Assembly: GCA_036009105.1 (NCBI GenBank)
Contig: DASYMJ010000055.1
Location: 1-40,720, forward strand
From: JAFAVZ01 sp036009105
GTDB taxonomy: Bacteria > Acidobacteriota > Thermoanaerobaculia > Gp7-AA8
Length of the DNA: 40,720 bases
Direction of reading: 5' to 3'
The notes beneath the pieces were generated by a model, which made no database searches, was not told the origin of the DNA, and saw nothing but the letters and a program-made list of their open reading frames with translations. How positions within the stretch are numbered: the first letter of the stretch is position 1; every line of letters begins with the position of its first letter. Positions 1 to 8,780 of the stretch are shown here, one piece after another. A program made the position numbers and the translations under genes.

Positions 1-3000
1 AACGGCACGAAGGCGTGCACCGGCAGCTCCGTCTCCATCAGCTGCACCGGCAACCCGCTCGCGGACGGCTCCTACGAGTGGTTCGTCCGCTCCATCTATC
101 TCCTCTGCTCCGGCGGCGTCGACTCGGCCAGCAAGACGTTCACCGTCGGCTGCCTGACCACCGCCCCCACCCTGACCTCTCCCCTCGCGAACGCCACCGG
201 CATCGCCGCCATCCCCCTCCTCAGCTGGACCAGCGTCGGCGCCGACACCTACGACATCTACTTCGGCTCCCCCGGCAATGGCTGCAGCAGCAGCTCGCCG
301 CTCGCCACCACGCCGGGCACCGTCACCACGTTCTCGCCTCCCTCCCTCCAGCCCGGCACGACGTACGAGTGGAAAGTCGCGGCCAAAAAAGGCACCTGCC
401 CGGCCAAGACGAGCTCCTGCCAGAGCTTCACCACCGCCGCCGCCTGCAACACCCCCGGCTCGTTCTCGCTGCGCTCGCCCGGCAACGGCAGCTCCTCCAC
501 CACCACGCCGACGCTCTCCTGGAACGCCTCCAGCGGCGCGGACAACTACAAGCTCCACCTCGGCAGCACGAACCCGCCGGCGGCGAACGCGAACGACCCC
601 TCGCTGCCGAGCTCGCAGACCAGCTACACGCCGTCCACGCTGCCGCCGAACACTTACTACTGGTACGTCGATGCGGCGCCGGCCTGCGACCCGACGAAGA
701 AGACCTCGACCCCGGTCGGCTCCTTCACCGTCTGCCCCACCGGCGTCTCCGCCCTCACCTCCCCTGCCGCCGGCGCCACGTTCACCACCTCCCAGCAGGT
801 CGCCTTCAGCTGGACGGCGGTCAGCAACGCCACGGCCTATGACCTGCTTCTCTCCACCGATGGCGGCGCGACCTTCAACACCTCGGCCAGCACCACCGCG
901 ACGACCCTCCCCAAATCGCTCAGCGCGAACAGCTACGTGGCGGTGCTCCGCACCCGCTTCGGCAACAGCTGCCCCTCCACCGACTCGGCGCAGGTGCGCT
1001 TCACGGTCAGCCAGCCGGCCTGCCCCACCAGCCCCGGCACGGCCGCGCTGACCTCGCCGGCCGACGGCGCGACGAACGTCACCACGCCGGTCGACCTGAA
1101 GTGGACCTCGGTCAACGGCGCCACCGGCTACCGCGTCTTCGCGGCGCTCAGCGGCGGCTCCCCCGTCCTCCTGGGCAGCACGACCAACACCTCGCTCACC
1201 GTCAACCCGCCGGCCGGCACGGTGAACTGGTATGTCGAGACGACGTTCGGCACGGACTGCCCGACCACGGTCTCCTCCCGCTCCACCTTCACCGTGGTCA
1301 CGCCGACCAGCTGCAACAACTCGGCGGCGACCCTCACCTCGCCCGCGAACGGCGCCGCGAATGTCGCCTCCACCGTGACCTTCCGCTGGGATGCGGCCAA
1401 AAACGCGACCAGCTACGAGCTCTTCACCTCCCTCAACGGCGCCGATTTCGTCGGCTCCGGCGAGACGACGAACACCTCCCTCACCCGCCTGATCTCCGCC
1501 GGCACGAGCGTGGCCTGGTACGTGGAGGCGAAGTTCCCGGGCTGCCCCACCCTCAAGTCGGGCACCTTCCGCTTCACCGTCGAGGCGGCGAAGTGCCCGG
1601 AGGGGAGCATCACCCTCAACGCGCCGGCCGGCGGCGCGACGATCACCTCCCCCGCCACCTTCTCCTGGTCCGCCGTCCCCAACGCCGGCTCCTACCGGCT
1701 GTGGGTGGCCATCGGCGGCAACGACCCGGCGGCGGTGGCCCGCGTGAACGGCACGAGCGCCACCGTCTCCCTCCCCAGCGGCGACGGCGAGTGGTACGTC
1801 GAAGCGATGCCCGCGGCCACCTCCTCGGCCGCCGATGCCTGCTCCTCCGTCCTCTCCGCCCACGCCCGCTTCACCGTGGCCAAGGCGAACAACTGCGATG
1901 GCCGCATCGCCCCCACCCTGGTCGAGCCGGCCGGCACCCTCGCCGCGCCGGCCAGCAGCGGCGCCGACGCGGAGCTGAGATGGAAGACGGTCAGCGGTGC
2001 GACCGGCTATCGGGTCTGGCTCGTCACCAGCGAAGGCCTGACCGACCTCGGCCTGACCAAGGACGACCACCTCGAGCAGACCCTCAAGCCGGGCCTCTAC
2101 GGCTGGTACGTGGAAGCCTTCTTCGACGGCTGCCCCGCCCTCGCCTCCGCCCGCTCCTTCTTCAAGATCGAGGCGAGCACGGGCCGCTGCCCGACCGACA
2201 CGCCGTCGATCCTGGCCCCGGCCGACGGCGCGACGAACGTCTCCTCCCCCGTCACCCTGCAGTGGAGCGCCGTCCTCGGCGCGGTGCAGTACCGCGTCTA
2301 TGCCGCCATCGACAGCGGCGAGCTGCTGCTGATCGGCACCACGGACGACACCTCGCTCGTCCGCACCCTCCCCTTCGGCAAGATCAGCTGGCTGGTGGAA
2401 GCGGTCTTCCGCGAGTGCCCCTCCACGCGGTCCGCCCGCGCCACCTTCACCGTCCTCCAGGCTGCCAACTGCGCCACCGCCGCGCCGCAGCTCACCGCCC
2501 CCCAGGACGGCGCGCAGAACGTCGCCTCGCCGGTCGACTTCGTCTGGACGCCGGTCAGCAACGCGGCCAAGTACATCGTTCTGGTCCGTCTCGGCGACGG
2601 CTCGCTGGCGCCGGTGGGCGACACGAGCGACACGCACCTGCAGCGCGAGCTGCCCGGCGGCAACTACGAGTGGCGCGTGGCGGCCATCTTCAACGGCTGC
2701 CCGGCCACGTTCTCCGCCGTCCGCCGCTTCTCCATCTCCACCACCTGCGACAACCGCCGCCCGCTGCTCCTCACCCCGGCAGACGGCGCGCGCGACCTCG
2801 TCTCGCCCGTGCAGTTCACCTGGACCCGGGTGCGCGGCGCGAAGCAGTACCGCCTCTATCTGGCCAACGGCAAGGACGAGCCGACGGTCCTCGGCACCTC
2901 GACCGACAACTCCATGAAGCTCGACGTGCCGCCCGGCATCAGCCACTGGTTCGTGGAGGTGACGTTCGACGGCTGCCCGCCGCTCCGCTCCGCGGTGAGC

Positions 3001-5115
3001 GACTTCTTCGCCCTCAACGCCGCGCCTCCCTGCCGCACACCGGAGCGGCCGCTGGCGGCCGTGATCGGCCAGGCGCTCTCCGGCACGCCGTACTCGGTCC
3101 GCTGGACGCCGGTGGTGAACGCGAACGTGTACGAGGTGCAGGAGGCGACCTCGCTCGACTTCACCAACGCCACCACGAACACCGTGAGCGGCATCAGCGC
3201 CTCGTTCACCCACACCGCCACCGACAGGCCGCAGCAGTACCTCTACCGCGTCCGGGCGGTGAGCAGCTGCAGCGACGAGCGCGGCGCGTACTCGAACGTG
3301 GCCGGCATCTTCATCACGCCGCCCAAGCCGACCGCCAAAGAGCAGAACGCCAGCGCCGAGGTTGGCGTGGCGGGCAATGTCGTGCAGACGGTGTTTCTGG
3401 AAGGGGCCCCCACGCCCGTCACCTTCACGGCCACGGTCGACAAGCCGTGGCTCGCCGTGACGCCGTCCAGCGGCACCCTGGGCAGCGCCGGCCAGACCCT
3501 CACCGTCACCGCCGACCCCTCCACCCTCCCCCCCGGCACGAATACCGCCACGGTGAAGGTGGTCTACGGCTCGTCCGGCAGCGGCAAGGTGAAAGCGAAC
3601 GCGGTCACGCCGAAAAGCGTGCCGGTCTCCGTCACCCTGGTCAGCCCGGTCACGCCGGGCGGCCGCAACACGCCGCCTCCGGACGCGCAGATCATCCCCG
3701 CCGTGGCTCACGCGGCCGGCGTGAACGGCTCGCTGTTCGAGTCGGACATCCGCCTGACGAACCTCTCGCCGCAGACGATGAAGTACCTGCTGAACTTCAC
3801 CCCCTCCGCCGTCGACGGCACCACGAGCGGCAGCTCCATGACCGTGCAGGTCGATCCGGGCGGCACCATGGCCCTGGATGACATCCTGGCCAGCTTCTTC
3901 GGCAGCGGCTCGGGCGGCACGAGCTCCACCGGCATGCTGGAGATCCGCCCGCTCGCTTCGTCGTCCACGACCAGCATCGCCTCGCCCACCCTCGGCATCA
4001 AGAAGGTGACCGTCGCCTCCAGCCGCACCTACAACTTCACGGACAACGGCACCTTCGGCCAGTACATCCCGGCCATCCCCTTCTCCCAGTTCATCGGCAA
4101 AGGGGCGGGCATCCTCTCCATGCAGCAGATCGCGCAGTCTTCGCTCTACCGGACGAACTTCGGCCTGGTGGAAGGCTCCGGCGAGCCGGCGGACGTGGTG
4201 CTGCGCGTCTTCAACAACCACGGCGACCTGCTGCAGTCGATCCCCGTTTCGCTGCTGGCCGGCGAGCACCGCCCGCTCAACGCGCTCCTCGCCACCTACG
4301 GCATCACCCTGGAGGAAGGGCGCGTGGAGGTCGAGGTCACCTCCGGCAGCGGCAAGGTGACGGCCTACGCCTCGGCCATCGACAACCGCACCAACGACCC
4401 GCTGCTCATCCCCCCCGTGCTGAAAGGCGCGGTGACGGCCACGCGCTTCGCGTTGCCGGGCATGGCCGATCTGACCAGCAGCGTGGCCAGCTGGCGCAGC
4501 GACATCCGCATCTTCAACTCCGGCAGCGAGTCGACCCCGGCCACGCTCACCTACTACCCGCAGGGCAACCCCGGCTCGCCGCTCACCGCCAGCGTCACCG
4601 TGAACGCGGGCGAGATCAAGGCGATCGACAACGCGCTGCAGTCGCTCTTCGGGGTGACCAACTCCGGCGGCGCGATCGTGGTCACCACGCCGACCAGCAG
4701 CGCGCTCGTGGTCACCGCGCGGACGTACAACCTCACCTCGAACGGCACCTACGGCCAGTTCATCGGCGGCGTCACGCCCGCGCAGTCCATCGGCCTGGGC
4801 GACGACGCGCTGCAGATCCTGCAGGTCGAGCAATCCGACCGCATCCGCACCAACATCGGCATCGACGAGACCACCGGCAGCGGCGCCACGGTCGAGGTCT
4901 CCCTCGTCCAGAGCGACTCGAAGGTGACGGCCAAGACATCCTTCGAGCTCGCCCCGAACGAGTTCCGCCAGCTCTCCGTGGCCGACTTCGGCGCCGGCAC
5001 CCTCTACAACGGCCGGGTGACGGTGAAGGTGATCAGCGGCACCGGCAAGGTGACCGCGTACGGCTCCGCGATCGATCAGATCACGCAGGACCCGACGTAC
5101 GTGCCGGCGCAGTGA
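1..5115 (+). CDS. Giant Fn3-repeat surface/secreted protein, 5'-truncated by the window edge
   Basis: Frame 1 is open from the first base to the TGA at 5113-5115, giving at least 1704 codons; the N-terminus lies outside. About twelve modules of roughly 95 residues repeat the pattern GAtNVxxPVxfxW...Y.vy...G...W.VeA.f.GCP...F.V, typical of fibronectin type III-like folds. Most carry two Cys, one in a C-P turn and one in the linker, so disulfides are likely and the protein is probably exported. Residues about 1114-1210 look like a BACON/Ig-type module (motif PWLAVTPSSGT). The last 470 residues are a duplicated module: copy 1 about 1234-1477 (start IPAVAHAAG), copy 2 about 1480-1704 (start ALPGMADL), both with SDIRxxN and RTYN motifs. 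A role in adhesion or as a surface scaffold is inferred; no catalytic motif is visible. Confidence 0.85.
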   Translation, partial: NGTKACTGSSVSISCTGNPLADGSYEWFVRSIYLLCSGGVDSASKTFTVGCLTTAPTLTSPLANATGIAAIPLLSWTSVGADTYDIYFGSPGNGCSSSSPLATTPGTVTTFSPPSLQPGTTYEWKVAAKKGTCPAKTSSCQSFTTAAACNTPGSFSLRSPGNGSSSTTTPTLSWNASSGADNYKLHLGSTNPPAANANDPSLPSSQTSYTPSTLPPNTYYWYVDAAPACDPTKKTSTPVGSFTVCPTGVSALTSPAAGATFTTSQQVAFSWTAVSNATAYDLLLSTDGGATFNTSASTTATTLPKSLSANSYVAVLRTRFGNSCPSTDSAQVRFTVSQPACPTSPGTAALTSPADGATNVTTPVDLKWTSVNGATGYRVFAALSGGSPVLLGSTTNTSLTVNPPAGTVNWYVETTFGTDCPTTVSSRSTFTVVTPTSCNNSAATLTSPANGAANVASTVTFRWDAAKNATSYELFTSLNGADFVGSGETTNTSLTRLISAGTSVAWYVEAKFPGCPTLKSGTFRFTVEAAKCPEGSITLNAPAGGATITSPATFSWSAVPNAGSYRLWVAIGGNDPAAVARVNGTSATVSLPSGDGEWYVEAMPAATSSAADACSSVLSAHARFTVAKANNCDGRIAPTLVEPAGTLAAPASSGADAELRWKTVSGATGYRVWLVTSEGLTDLGLTKDDHLEQTLKPGLYGWYVEAFFDGCPALASARSFFKIEASTGRCPTDTPSILAPADGATNVSSPVTLQWSAVLGAVQYRVYAAIDSGELLLIGTTDDTSLVRTLPFGKISWLVEAVFRECPSTRSARATFTVLQAANCATAAPQLTAPQDGAQNVASPVDFVWTPVSNAAKYIVLVRLGDGSLAPVGDTSDTHLQRELPGGNYEWRVAAIFNGCPATFSAVRRFSISTTCDNRRPLLLTPADGARDLVSPVQFTWTRVRGAKQYRLYLANGKDEPTVLGTSTDNSMKLDVPPGISHWFVEVTFDGCPPLRSAVSDFFALNAAPPCRTPERPLAAVIGQALSGTPYSVRWTPVVNANVYEVQEATSLDFTNATTNTVSGISASFTHTATDRPQQYLYRVRAVSSCSDERGAYSNVAGIFITPPKPTAKEQNASAEVGVAGNVVQTVFLEGAPTPVTFTATVDKPWLAVTPSSGTLGSAGQTLTVTADPSTLPPGTNTATVKVVYGSSGSGKVKANAVTPKSVPVSVTLVSPVTPGGRNTPPPDAQIIPAVAHAAGVNGSLFESDIRLTNLSPQTMKYLLNFTPSAVDGTTSGSSMTVQVDPGGTMALDDILASFFGSGSGGTSSTGMLEIRPLASSSTTSIASPTLGIKKVTVASSRTYNFTDNGTFGQYIPAIPFSQFIGKGAGILSMQQIAQSSLYRTNFGLVEGSGEPADVVLRVFNNHGDLLQSIPVSLLAGEHRPLNALLATYGITLEEGRVEVEVTSGSGKVTAYASAIDNRTNDPLLIPPVLKGAVTATRFALPGMADLTSSVASWRSDIRIFNSGSESTPATLTYYPQGNPGSPLTASVTVNAGEIKAIDNALQSLFGVTNSGGAIVVTTPTSSALVVTARTYNLTSNGTYGQFIGGVTPAQSIGLGDDALQILQVEQSDRIRTNIGIDETTGSGATVEVSLVQSDSKVTAKTSFELAPNEFRQLSVADFGAGTLYNGRVTVKVISGTGKVTAYGSAIDQITQDPTYVPAQ

Positions 5116-5119
5116 GTGA

Positions 5120-5203
5120 AGCAGTTGTCGGTTGTCGGTTATCAGTTGTCAGTGGCTCAGGCCGGTTCTACTGACAACCGATAACCGACAACTGACAACC
5201 GCT
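5120..5203. repeat. Heptamer inverted repeat R1 (GTTRTCR family)
   Basis: Two 34-bp arms, 5120-5153 and 5170-5203, are inverted copies that differ only at a few A/G positions. Each arm is a run of 7-bp units (GTTGTCG, GTTATCA, GTTGTCA). The loop is 16 nt. It separates the Fn3 gene from the dehydrogenase operon and could act as a transcript-ending hairpin. The presumed -10 of lpdA follows 2 bp after the right arm. Confidence 0.9.
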
Positions 5204-5205
5204 CC

Positions 5206-5211
5206 TATAAT
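5206..5211 (+). promoter_or_regulatory. Putative -10 element of the dehydrogenase operon
   Basis: A perfect TATAAT stands 31 bp before the lpdA start, just after repeat R1. The best -35 candidate (CCGACA, 5185-5190) has a short 15-bp spacer and lies inside the repeat arm, so the -35 part is weak. Confidence 0.5.
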
Positions 5212-5229
5212 GCCCGCCGATTCTCGAAC

Positions 5230-5234
5230 GGAGG
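5230..5234 (+). promoter_or_regulatory. Ribosome binding site that fixes a TTG start for lpdA
   Basis: GGAGG lies 8 nt before TTG at 5243. The in-frame ATG at 5210 overlaps the TATAAT hexamer and has no Shine-Dalgarno, so the TTG start is preferred. It also gives the usual E3 N-terminus directly before the FAD-binding motif. Confidence 0.7.
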
Positions 5235-5242
5235 TACCTCCC

Positions 5243-6643
5243 TTGGCAGAACAGAATTTCGATGTCGTCGTGGTCGGCAGCGGGCCCGGCGGCTATGTGG
5301 CCGGCATCCGGGCCGGCCAGCTCGGCATGAAGGTCGCGGTGGTGGAGAAGGACCCGTTCATCGGCGGCACCTGCACCCACCGCGGTTGCATCCCCACCAA
5401 GGCCCTCCTCCAGAACGCCGACGTCCTGGAGAAGATCCGCAAGTCGCAGGAGTTCGGCATCACCGTGGGCGACGTGAAGCTCGACTTCAAGGTCGCCCAG
5501 GACCGCAAGCAGGGCGTGGTCGACAAGAACGCGAAGGGCATCGAGTTCCTCTTCCGCAAGAACAAGGTCGAGCGGGTCACCGGCTTCGGCCGCCTGGCCG
5601 GCAACGGCGTGGTCGAAGTCAGCGGCGGCGAGGGCGAGCCGCAGCGCCTGAAGGCCAGGAACATCATCCTGGCCATGGGCTCCGTGCCCCGCGACCTGCC
5701 CCACATCAAGGCGGACGGCAAGCGCATCATCAACTCCGATCACATCCTGCAGCTGACCGAAGTGCCGAAGTCGATGCTCGTCATCGGCGCGGGCGCCGTC
5801 GGCTGCGAGTTCGCCTCCATCTTCCACCGCTTCGGCACCAAGGTCTGGATCGTGGAAGTCATGCCCCAACTCCTCCCCATCGAGGACGAGGAGATCGCCA
5901 AGGAGTTCACCCGCGTCTTCAAGAAGAAGGGGATCGACGTCTTCACCGACGCGAAGGTCGAGTCGTGCGAGGTCACCGAGAGCGGCGTGAAGTCGACCCT
6001 CACGGTGAAGGGCAAGCAGCAGGTCATCGAGTCCGAGCTCGTCCTCTCCGCCACCGGCCGCCGCGCCTTGACCGAGAACTGCGGCTTGGAAGGCACCAGG
6101 ATCAAGATGGAGCGCGGCTACGTGCAGGTGGACGGCTTCATGCGCACCGGCGAGCCGAACGTCTACGCCATCGGCGACATCGTCCCCACCCCCGCCCTGG
6201 CCCACTGCGCCTCGGCCGAAGGCATCCTGGCCATCGAGCACATGGCCGGCCTGGAAGTGCGCCCCATCAACTACGACCACGTGCCGAACGCCACCTACAC
6301 CGATCCGGAGGTCGCTTCGGTGGGCCTGACCGAAAAGAAGGCGAAAGAGCGCGGCTACGACGTCAAGGTCGGCAAGTTCCCCTTCACCGCGAACTCGAAG
6401 GCGCGGATCATCGGCGAGTCCGGCGGCCTGGTGAAGATCGTCTCGGACAAGAAATACGACGAGGTCCTCGGTGTGCACCTGGTCGGCCCCCACGCCACGG
6501 ATCTCATCGCCGAGGCTTGCGCGGCGTTGGAGCTGGAGGCGACGACCGAGTCGATCGCCAAGACGATCCACGCGCATCCCACGCTGTCCGAGGCGATCAT
6601 GGAAGCGGCCGAGGATGCGCTGGGGCATTCCATTCACCAGTAG
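5243..6643 (+). CDS. lpdA: Dihydrolipoyl dehydrogenase (E3)
   Basis: FAD- and NAD-dependent disulfide oxidoreductase that reoxidises dihydrolipoyl groups on E2 of 2-oxoacid dehydrogenase complexes; cytoplasmic. From the TTG start it is 466 residues, normal for the family. Visible features: FAD-binding GSGPGG at 12-17; redox pair C44/C49 in GGTCTHRGCIP; NAD-binding GAGAVGCEF in the middle; second FAD motif NVYAIGDI; and the C-terminal HAHPTLSE motif with the His-Glu pair of the active site. It is the first gene of an E3-E1alpha-E1beta-E2 cluster; E1alpha starts 8 bp after its stop. The start was chosen on the GGAGG at 5230-5234. Confidence 0.95.
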   Translation: MAEQNFDVVVVGSGPGGYVAGIRAGQLGMKVAVVEKDPFIGGTCTHRGCIPTKALLQNADVLEKIRKSQEFGITVGDVKLDFKVAQDRKQGVVDKNAKGIEFLFRKNKVERVTGFGRLAGNGVVEVSGGEGEPQRLKARNIILAMGSVPRDLPHIKADGKRIINSDHILQLTEVPKSMLVIGAGAVGCEFASIFHRFGTKVWIVEVMPQLLPIEDEEIAKEFTRVFKKKGIDVFTDAKVESCEVTESGVKSTLTVKGKQQVIESELVLSATGRRALTENCGLEGTRIKMERGYVQVDGFMRTGEPNVYAIGDIVPTPALAHCASAEGILAIEHMAGLEVRPINYDHVPNATYTDPEVASVGLTEKKAKERGYDVKVGKFPFTANSKARIIGESGGLVKIVSDKKYDEVLGVHLVGPHATDLIAEACAALELEATTESIAKTIHAHPTLSEAIMEAAEDALGHSIHQ

Positions 6644-6650
6644 AGAGCAG

Positions 6651-7670
6651 ATGACGTCCGCAATCGAAACCACAGACACTCACGGCCTCGCCCGCGAGCA
6701 ACTGCTCGAGATCGACTACTACCTCCGCCTGACCCGCACCCTGGAAGAGAAGATCGTCGCCCTCTTCCGGCAGTCGAAGGTCATCGGCGGCATCTACCGC
6801 TCCCTCGGGCAGGAGGGCGAGTCCGTGGCCGCGGCGTACGCGCTCGACTACGCGCAGGGCGATGTGGTGCAGCCGCTCATCCGCAACATCGGCTCCATCC
6901 TGGTGGCGGGGGCCAAGCCGGTGGACATCCTCCGCCAGTACATGGCCAGGGGCGACTCCCCCACCCGCGGGCGGGAGCTGAACATCCACTTCGGCAACCC
7001 CGCCACCGACGGCTTCATCGGCCAGATCTCCATGCTGGGGGACATGATCCCGGTCATGGCCGGCATCACCCTCGCCGGGCGGATGCAGAAGCGGAGTCTG
7101 GTCGGCCTGGCCTTCATCGGCGACGGCGGCTCCTCCACCGGCGCCTTCTGGGAAGGGATGAACTTCGCCACGGTGCAGCGGCTGCCGCTGGTGGTCGTCG
7201 TGGAGGACAACGGCTACGCCTACTCCACCCCGACCTCGAAGCAGACCGCGGCGAAGACGCTGGCCGACAAGGCGGTCGCCTTCGGCTGCGCCGGCAACAC
7301 CGTGGACGGCAACGACGTGCTCGCGGTCTACGCCGCCACGAAGGAAGCGGTCGATCGGGCCCGCAACGGCGGCGGCGTCACGCTGCTGGAAGTGAAAACG
7401 TTCCGCATGAAGGGCCACGCCGAGCATGACAACCAGTCGTATGTGCCGCCGGAGCTGATCGAGCAGTGGCGGGCGAAGGATCCGCTGGTGCGCTACGAGA
7501 AGACTCTGATCGATGGCGGGATCGCCAGGCAGGAAGAGTTCGACGCGATCCAGCAGCGGGTCAAGCGCGAGCTCGATGCGGCCGTGGACGAGGCGGAGCG
7601 CTCGCCCATGCCGAACGGCGAGGACGCGGGCAAGGGGCTGTGGGCCGGGGATGGATACTGGAATGCCTGA
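6651..7670 (+). CDS. 2-oxoacid dehydrogenase E1 component, alpha subunit
   Basis: Thiamine diphosphate-dependent decarboxylase subunit of a pyruvate or branched-chain 2-oxoacid dehydrogenase complex, 339 residues. The ThDP/Mg motif GDGGSSTGAFWEGMN followed by VVEDNGYAYSTP is clear, and the regulatory-loop region FRMKGHAEHDNQSY is present. The ATG at 6651 follows the lpdA stop by 7 bp with a purine-rich stretch in front (AGAGAGCAG). The 3' end overlaps E1beta by 8 bp, so the subunits are probably translationally coupled. The GGIYRSLGQE region resembles BCKDH/acetoin-type alpha subunits; substrate (pyruvate versus branched-chain 2-oxoacids) cannot be settled from the sequence alone. Confidence 0.93.
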   Translation: MTSAIETTDTHGLAREQLLEIDYYLRLTRTLEEKIVALFRQSKVIGGIYRSLGQEGESVAAAYALDYAQGDVVQPLIRNIGSILVAGAKPVDILRQYMARGDSPTRGRELNIHFGNPATDGFIGQISMLGDMIPVMAGITLAGRMQKRSLVGLAFIGDGGSSTGAFWEGMNFATVQRLPLVVVVEDNGYAYSTPTSKQTAAKTLADKAVAFGCAGNTVDGNDVLAVYAATKEAVDRARNGGGVTLLEVKTFRMKGHAEHDNQSYVPPELIEQWRAKDPLVRYEKTLIDGGIARQEEFDAIQQRVKRELDAAVDEAERSPMPNGEDAGKGLWAGDGYWNA

Positions 7671-8637
7671 GACGACGTACATCGAAGCCATCCGCAGCGC
7701 GATGGAAGAGGAGATGGCGCGCGACGAGCGCGTGTTCCTCATCGGCGAGGACGTCGGCGCGTACGGCGGCGCGTTCAAGACCAGCGCGGGGCTGATCGAC
7801 CGCTTCGGCCCGGAGCGGGTGGTCGACACGCCGATCTCCGAGATTGCCATCATCGGCGCGGCGTCCGGCGCGGCGCTGATGGGCATGCGCCCCATCGCCG
7901 AGATGCAGTTCATCGACTTCATCACCTGCGGCTACGACATCCTGGTGAACTTCACCGCCACCAGCCGCTATCTCTATGGCCGCGGCTGCCCCATCGTGGT
8001 GCGCGGCCCGGCCGGCGGCGGCACCCACGGCGGCCCGTTCCACTCCCTCAACCCGGAGGCGATGTTCATGAACCGGCCGGGGCTCAAGATCGTGGCGCCG
8101 GCCACGGCGTATGACGCGAAGGGGCTGCTCAAGGCCGCCATCCGCGACGACGACCCGGTGCTCTACATCGAGCACAAGTACCTCTACCGGCGCATCAAGG
8201 AAGAGCTGCCGGCGGAGGACTACATCGTGCCGATCGGCAAGGCGAACGTCCGCCGCCGGGGCAAGGACCTGACCATTCTCACCTGGGGCGCCATGGTCTA
8301 CGTGGCCGACGACGCGGCGGACGACCTGGCGAAAGATGCCGTCTCGGTGGAGGTCATCGACCTGCGCTCCATCATCCCGTTCGATGAGGAAGCGATCCTG
8401 GAGTCGGTGGCGAAGACGAACCGCGTGATCATCCTGCACGAGGCGCCGCTCACCGGCGGCGCGGGCGCCGAGTTCGCGGCTCGCATCGCGGAGAAGGCGT
8501 TCGACTACCTCGACGCCCCCATCAAACGCGTCGCCGCGCTCGACGTGCCGACGCCCTACTCGCCGCCGCTGGAGGCCTTCGTGCTGCCGGACAAGGCGAA
8601 GGTGCTGGCCGCGGCGCGCGAGTTGCTGGCGTATTAG
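7663..8637 (+). CDS. 2-oxoacid dehydrogenase E1 component, beta subunit
   Basis: Partner of the alpha subunit in the E1 heterotetramer, 324 residues. It begins with the conserved region ETTYIEAIRSAMEEEM, has GEDVGAYGGAFK near residue 28, and carries RGPAGGGTHGG, VAPATAYDAKG and the C-terminal transketolase domain (HEAPLTGGAGAEFAA), all typical for this family. The ATG at 7663 lies inside the end of the alpha gene (8-bp overlap). It is followed by a heptamer inverted repeat that separates it from the E2 gene. Pyruvate or branched-chain substrate remains open. Confidence 0.93.
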   Translation: MPETTYIEAIRSAMEEEMARDERVFLIGEDVGAYGGAFKTSAGLIDRFGPERVVDTPISEIAIIGAASGAALMGMRPIAEMQFIDFITCGYDILVNFTATSRYLYGRGCPIVVRGPAGGGTHGGPFHSLNPEAMFMNRPGLKIVAPATAYDAKGLLKAAIRDDDPVLYIEHKYLYRRIKEELPAEDYIVPIGKANVRRRGKDLTILTWGAMVYVADDAADDLAKDAVSVEVIDLRSIIPFDEEAILESVAKTNRVIILHEAPLTGGAGAEFAARIAEKAFDYLDAPIKRVAALDVPTPYSPPLEAFVLPDKAKVLAAARELLAY

Positions 8638-8729
8638 CGATCGGCGATCGGCGATCAGCGGTCAGGAGAACGCGACGGTCTCGCGAGAACGGACGCTGGT
8701 TCTCCCGATCGCCGATCGCTGATCGCTGA
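8637..8729. repeat. Heptamer inverted repeat R2 (GATCRGC family)
   Basis: Left arm 8637-8671 is made of GATCGGC/GATCAGC units ending in AGGAGAAC; right arm 8698-8728 starts GGTTCTCC and continues with the inverted heptamers. The left arm begins at the last base of the E1beta stop codon. Members of the same family recur at 12321, 15984, 33841 and 39147. Confidence 0.9.
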
Positions 8730-8731
8730 AG

Positions 8732-8760
8732 TTGCCGCACGCAACGTTTTGCGCTAAAAG
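8732..8760 (+). promoter_or_regulatory. Putative promoter of the E2 gene
   Basis: TTGCCG (8732-8737), a 17-bp spacer and TAAAAG (8755-8760) fit a sigma-70-like promoter directly after repeat R2, 20 bp before the E2 start. E2 may therefore have its own promoter besides read-through from E1. Confidence 0.35.
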
Positions 8761-8780
8761 CCACGCGCAAGGGAGACGGA

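Noticed and set aside
5168..6679. Long open frame on the minus strand opposite lpdA
   Set aside because: GC-rich codon shadow: low-complexity His/Asp/Gly-rich translation, no ribosome site, fully covered by a clear E3 gene.
8637..8729. Possible CRISPR-like array in the heptamer runs
   Set aside because: Units are 7 bp without spacers and the arms are inverted; no cas genes.
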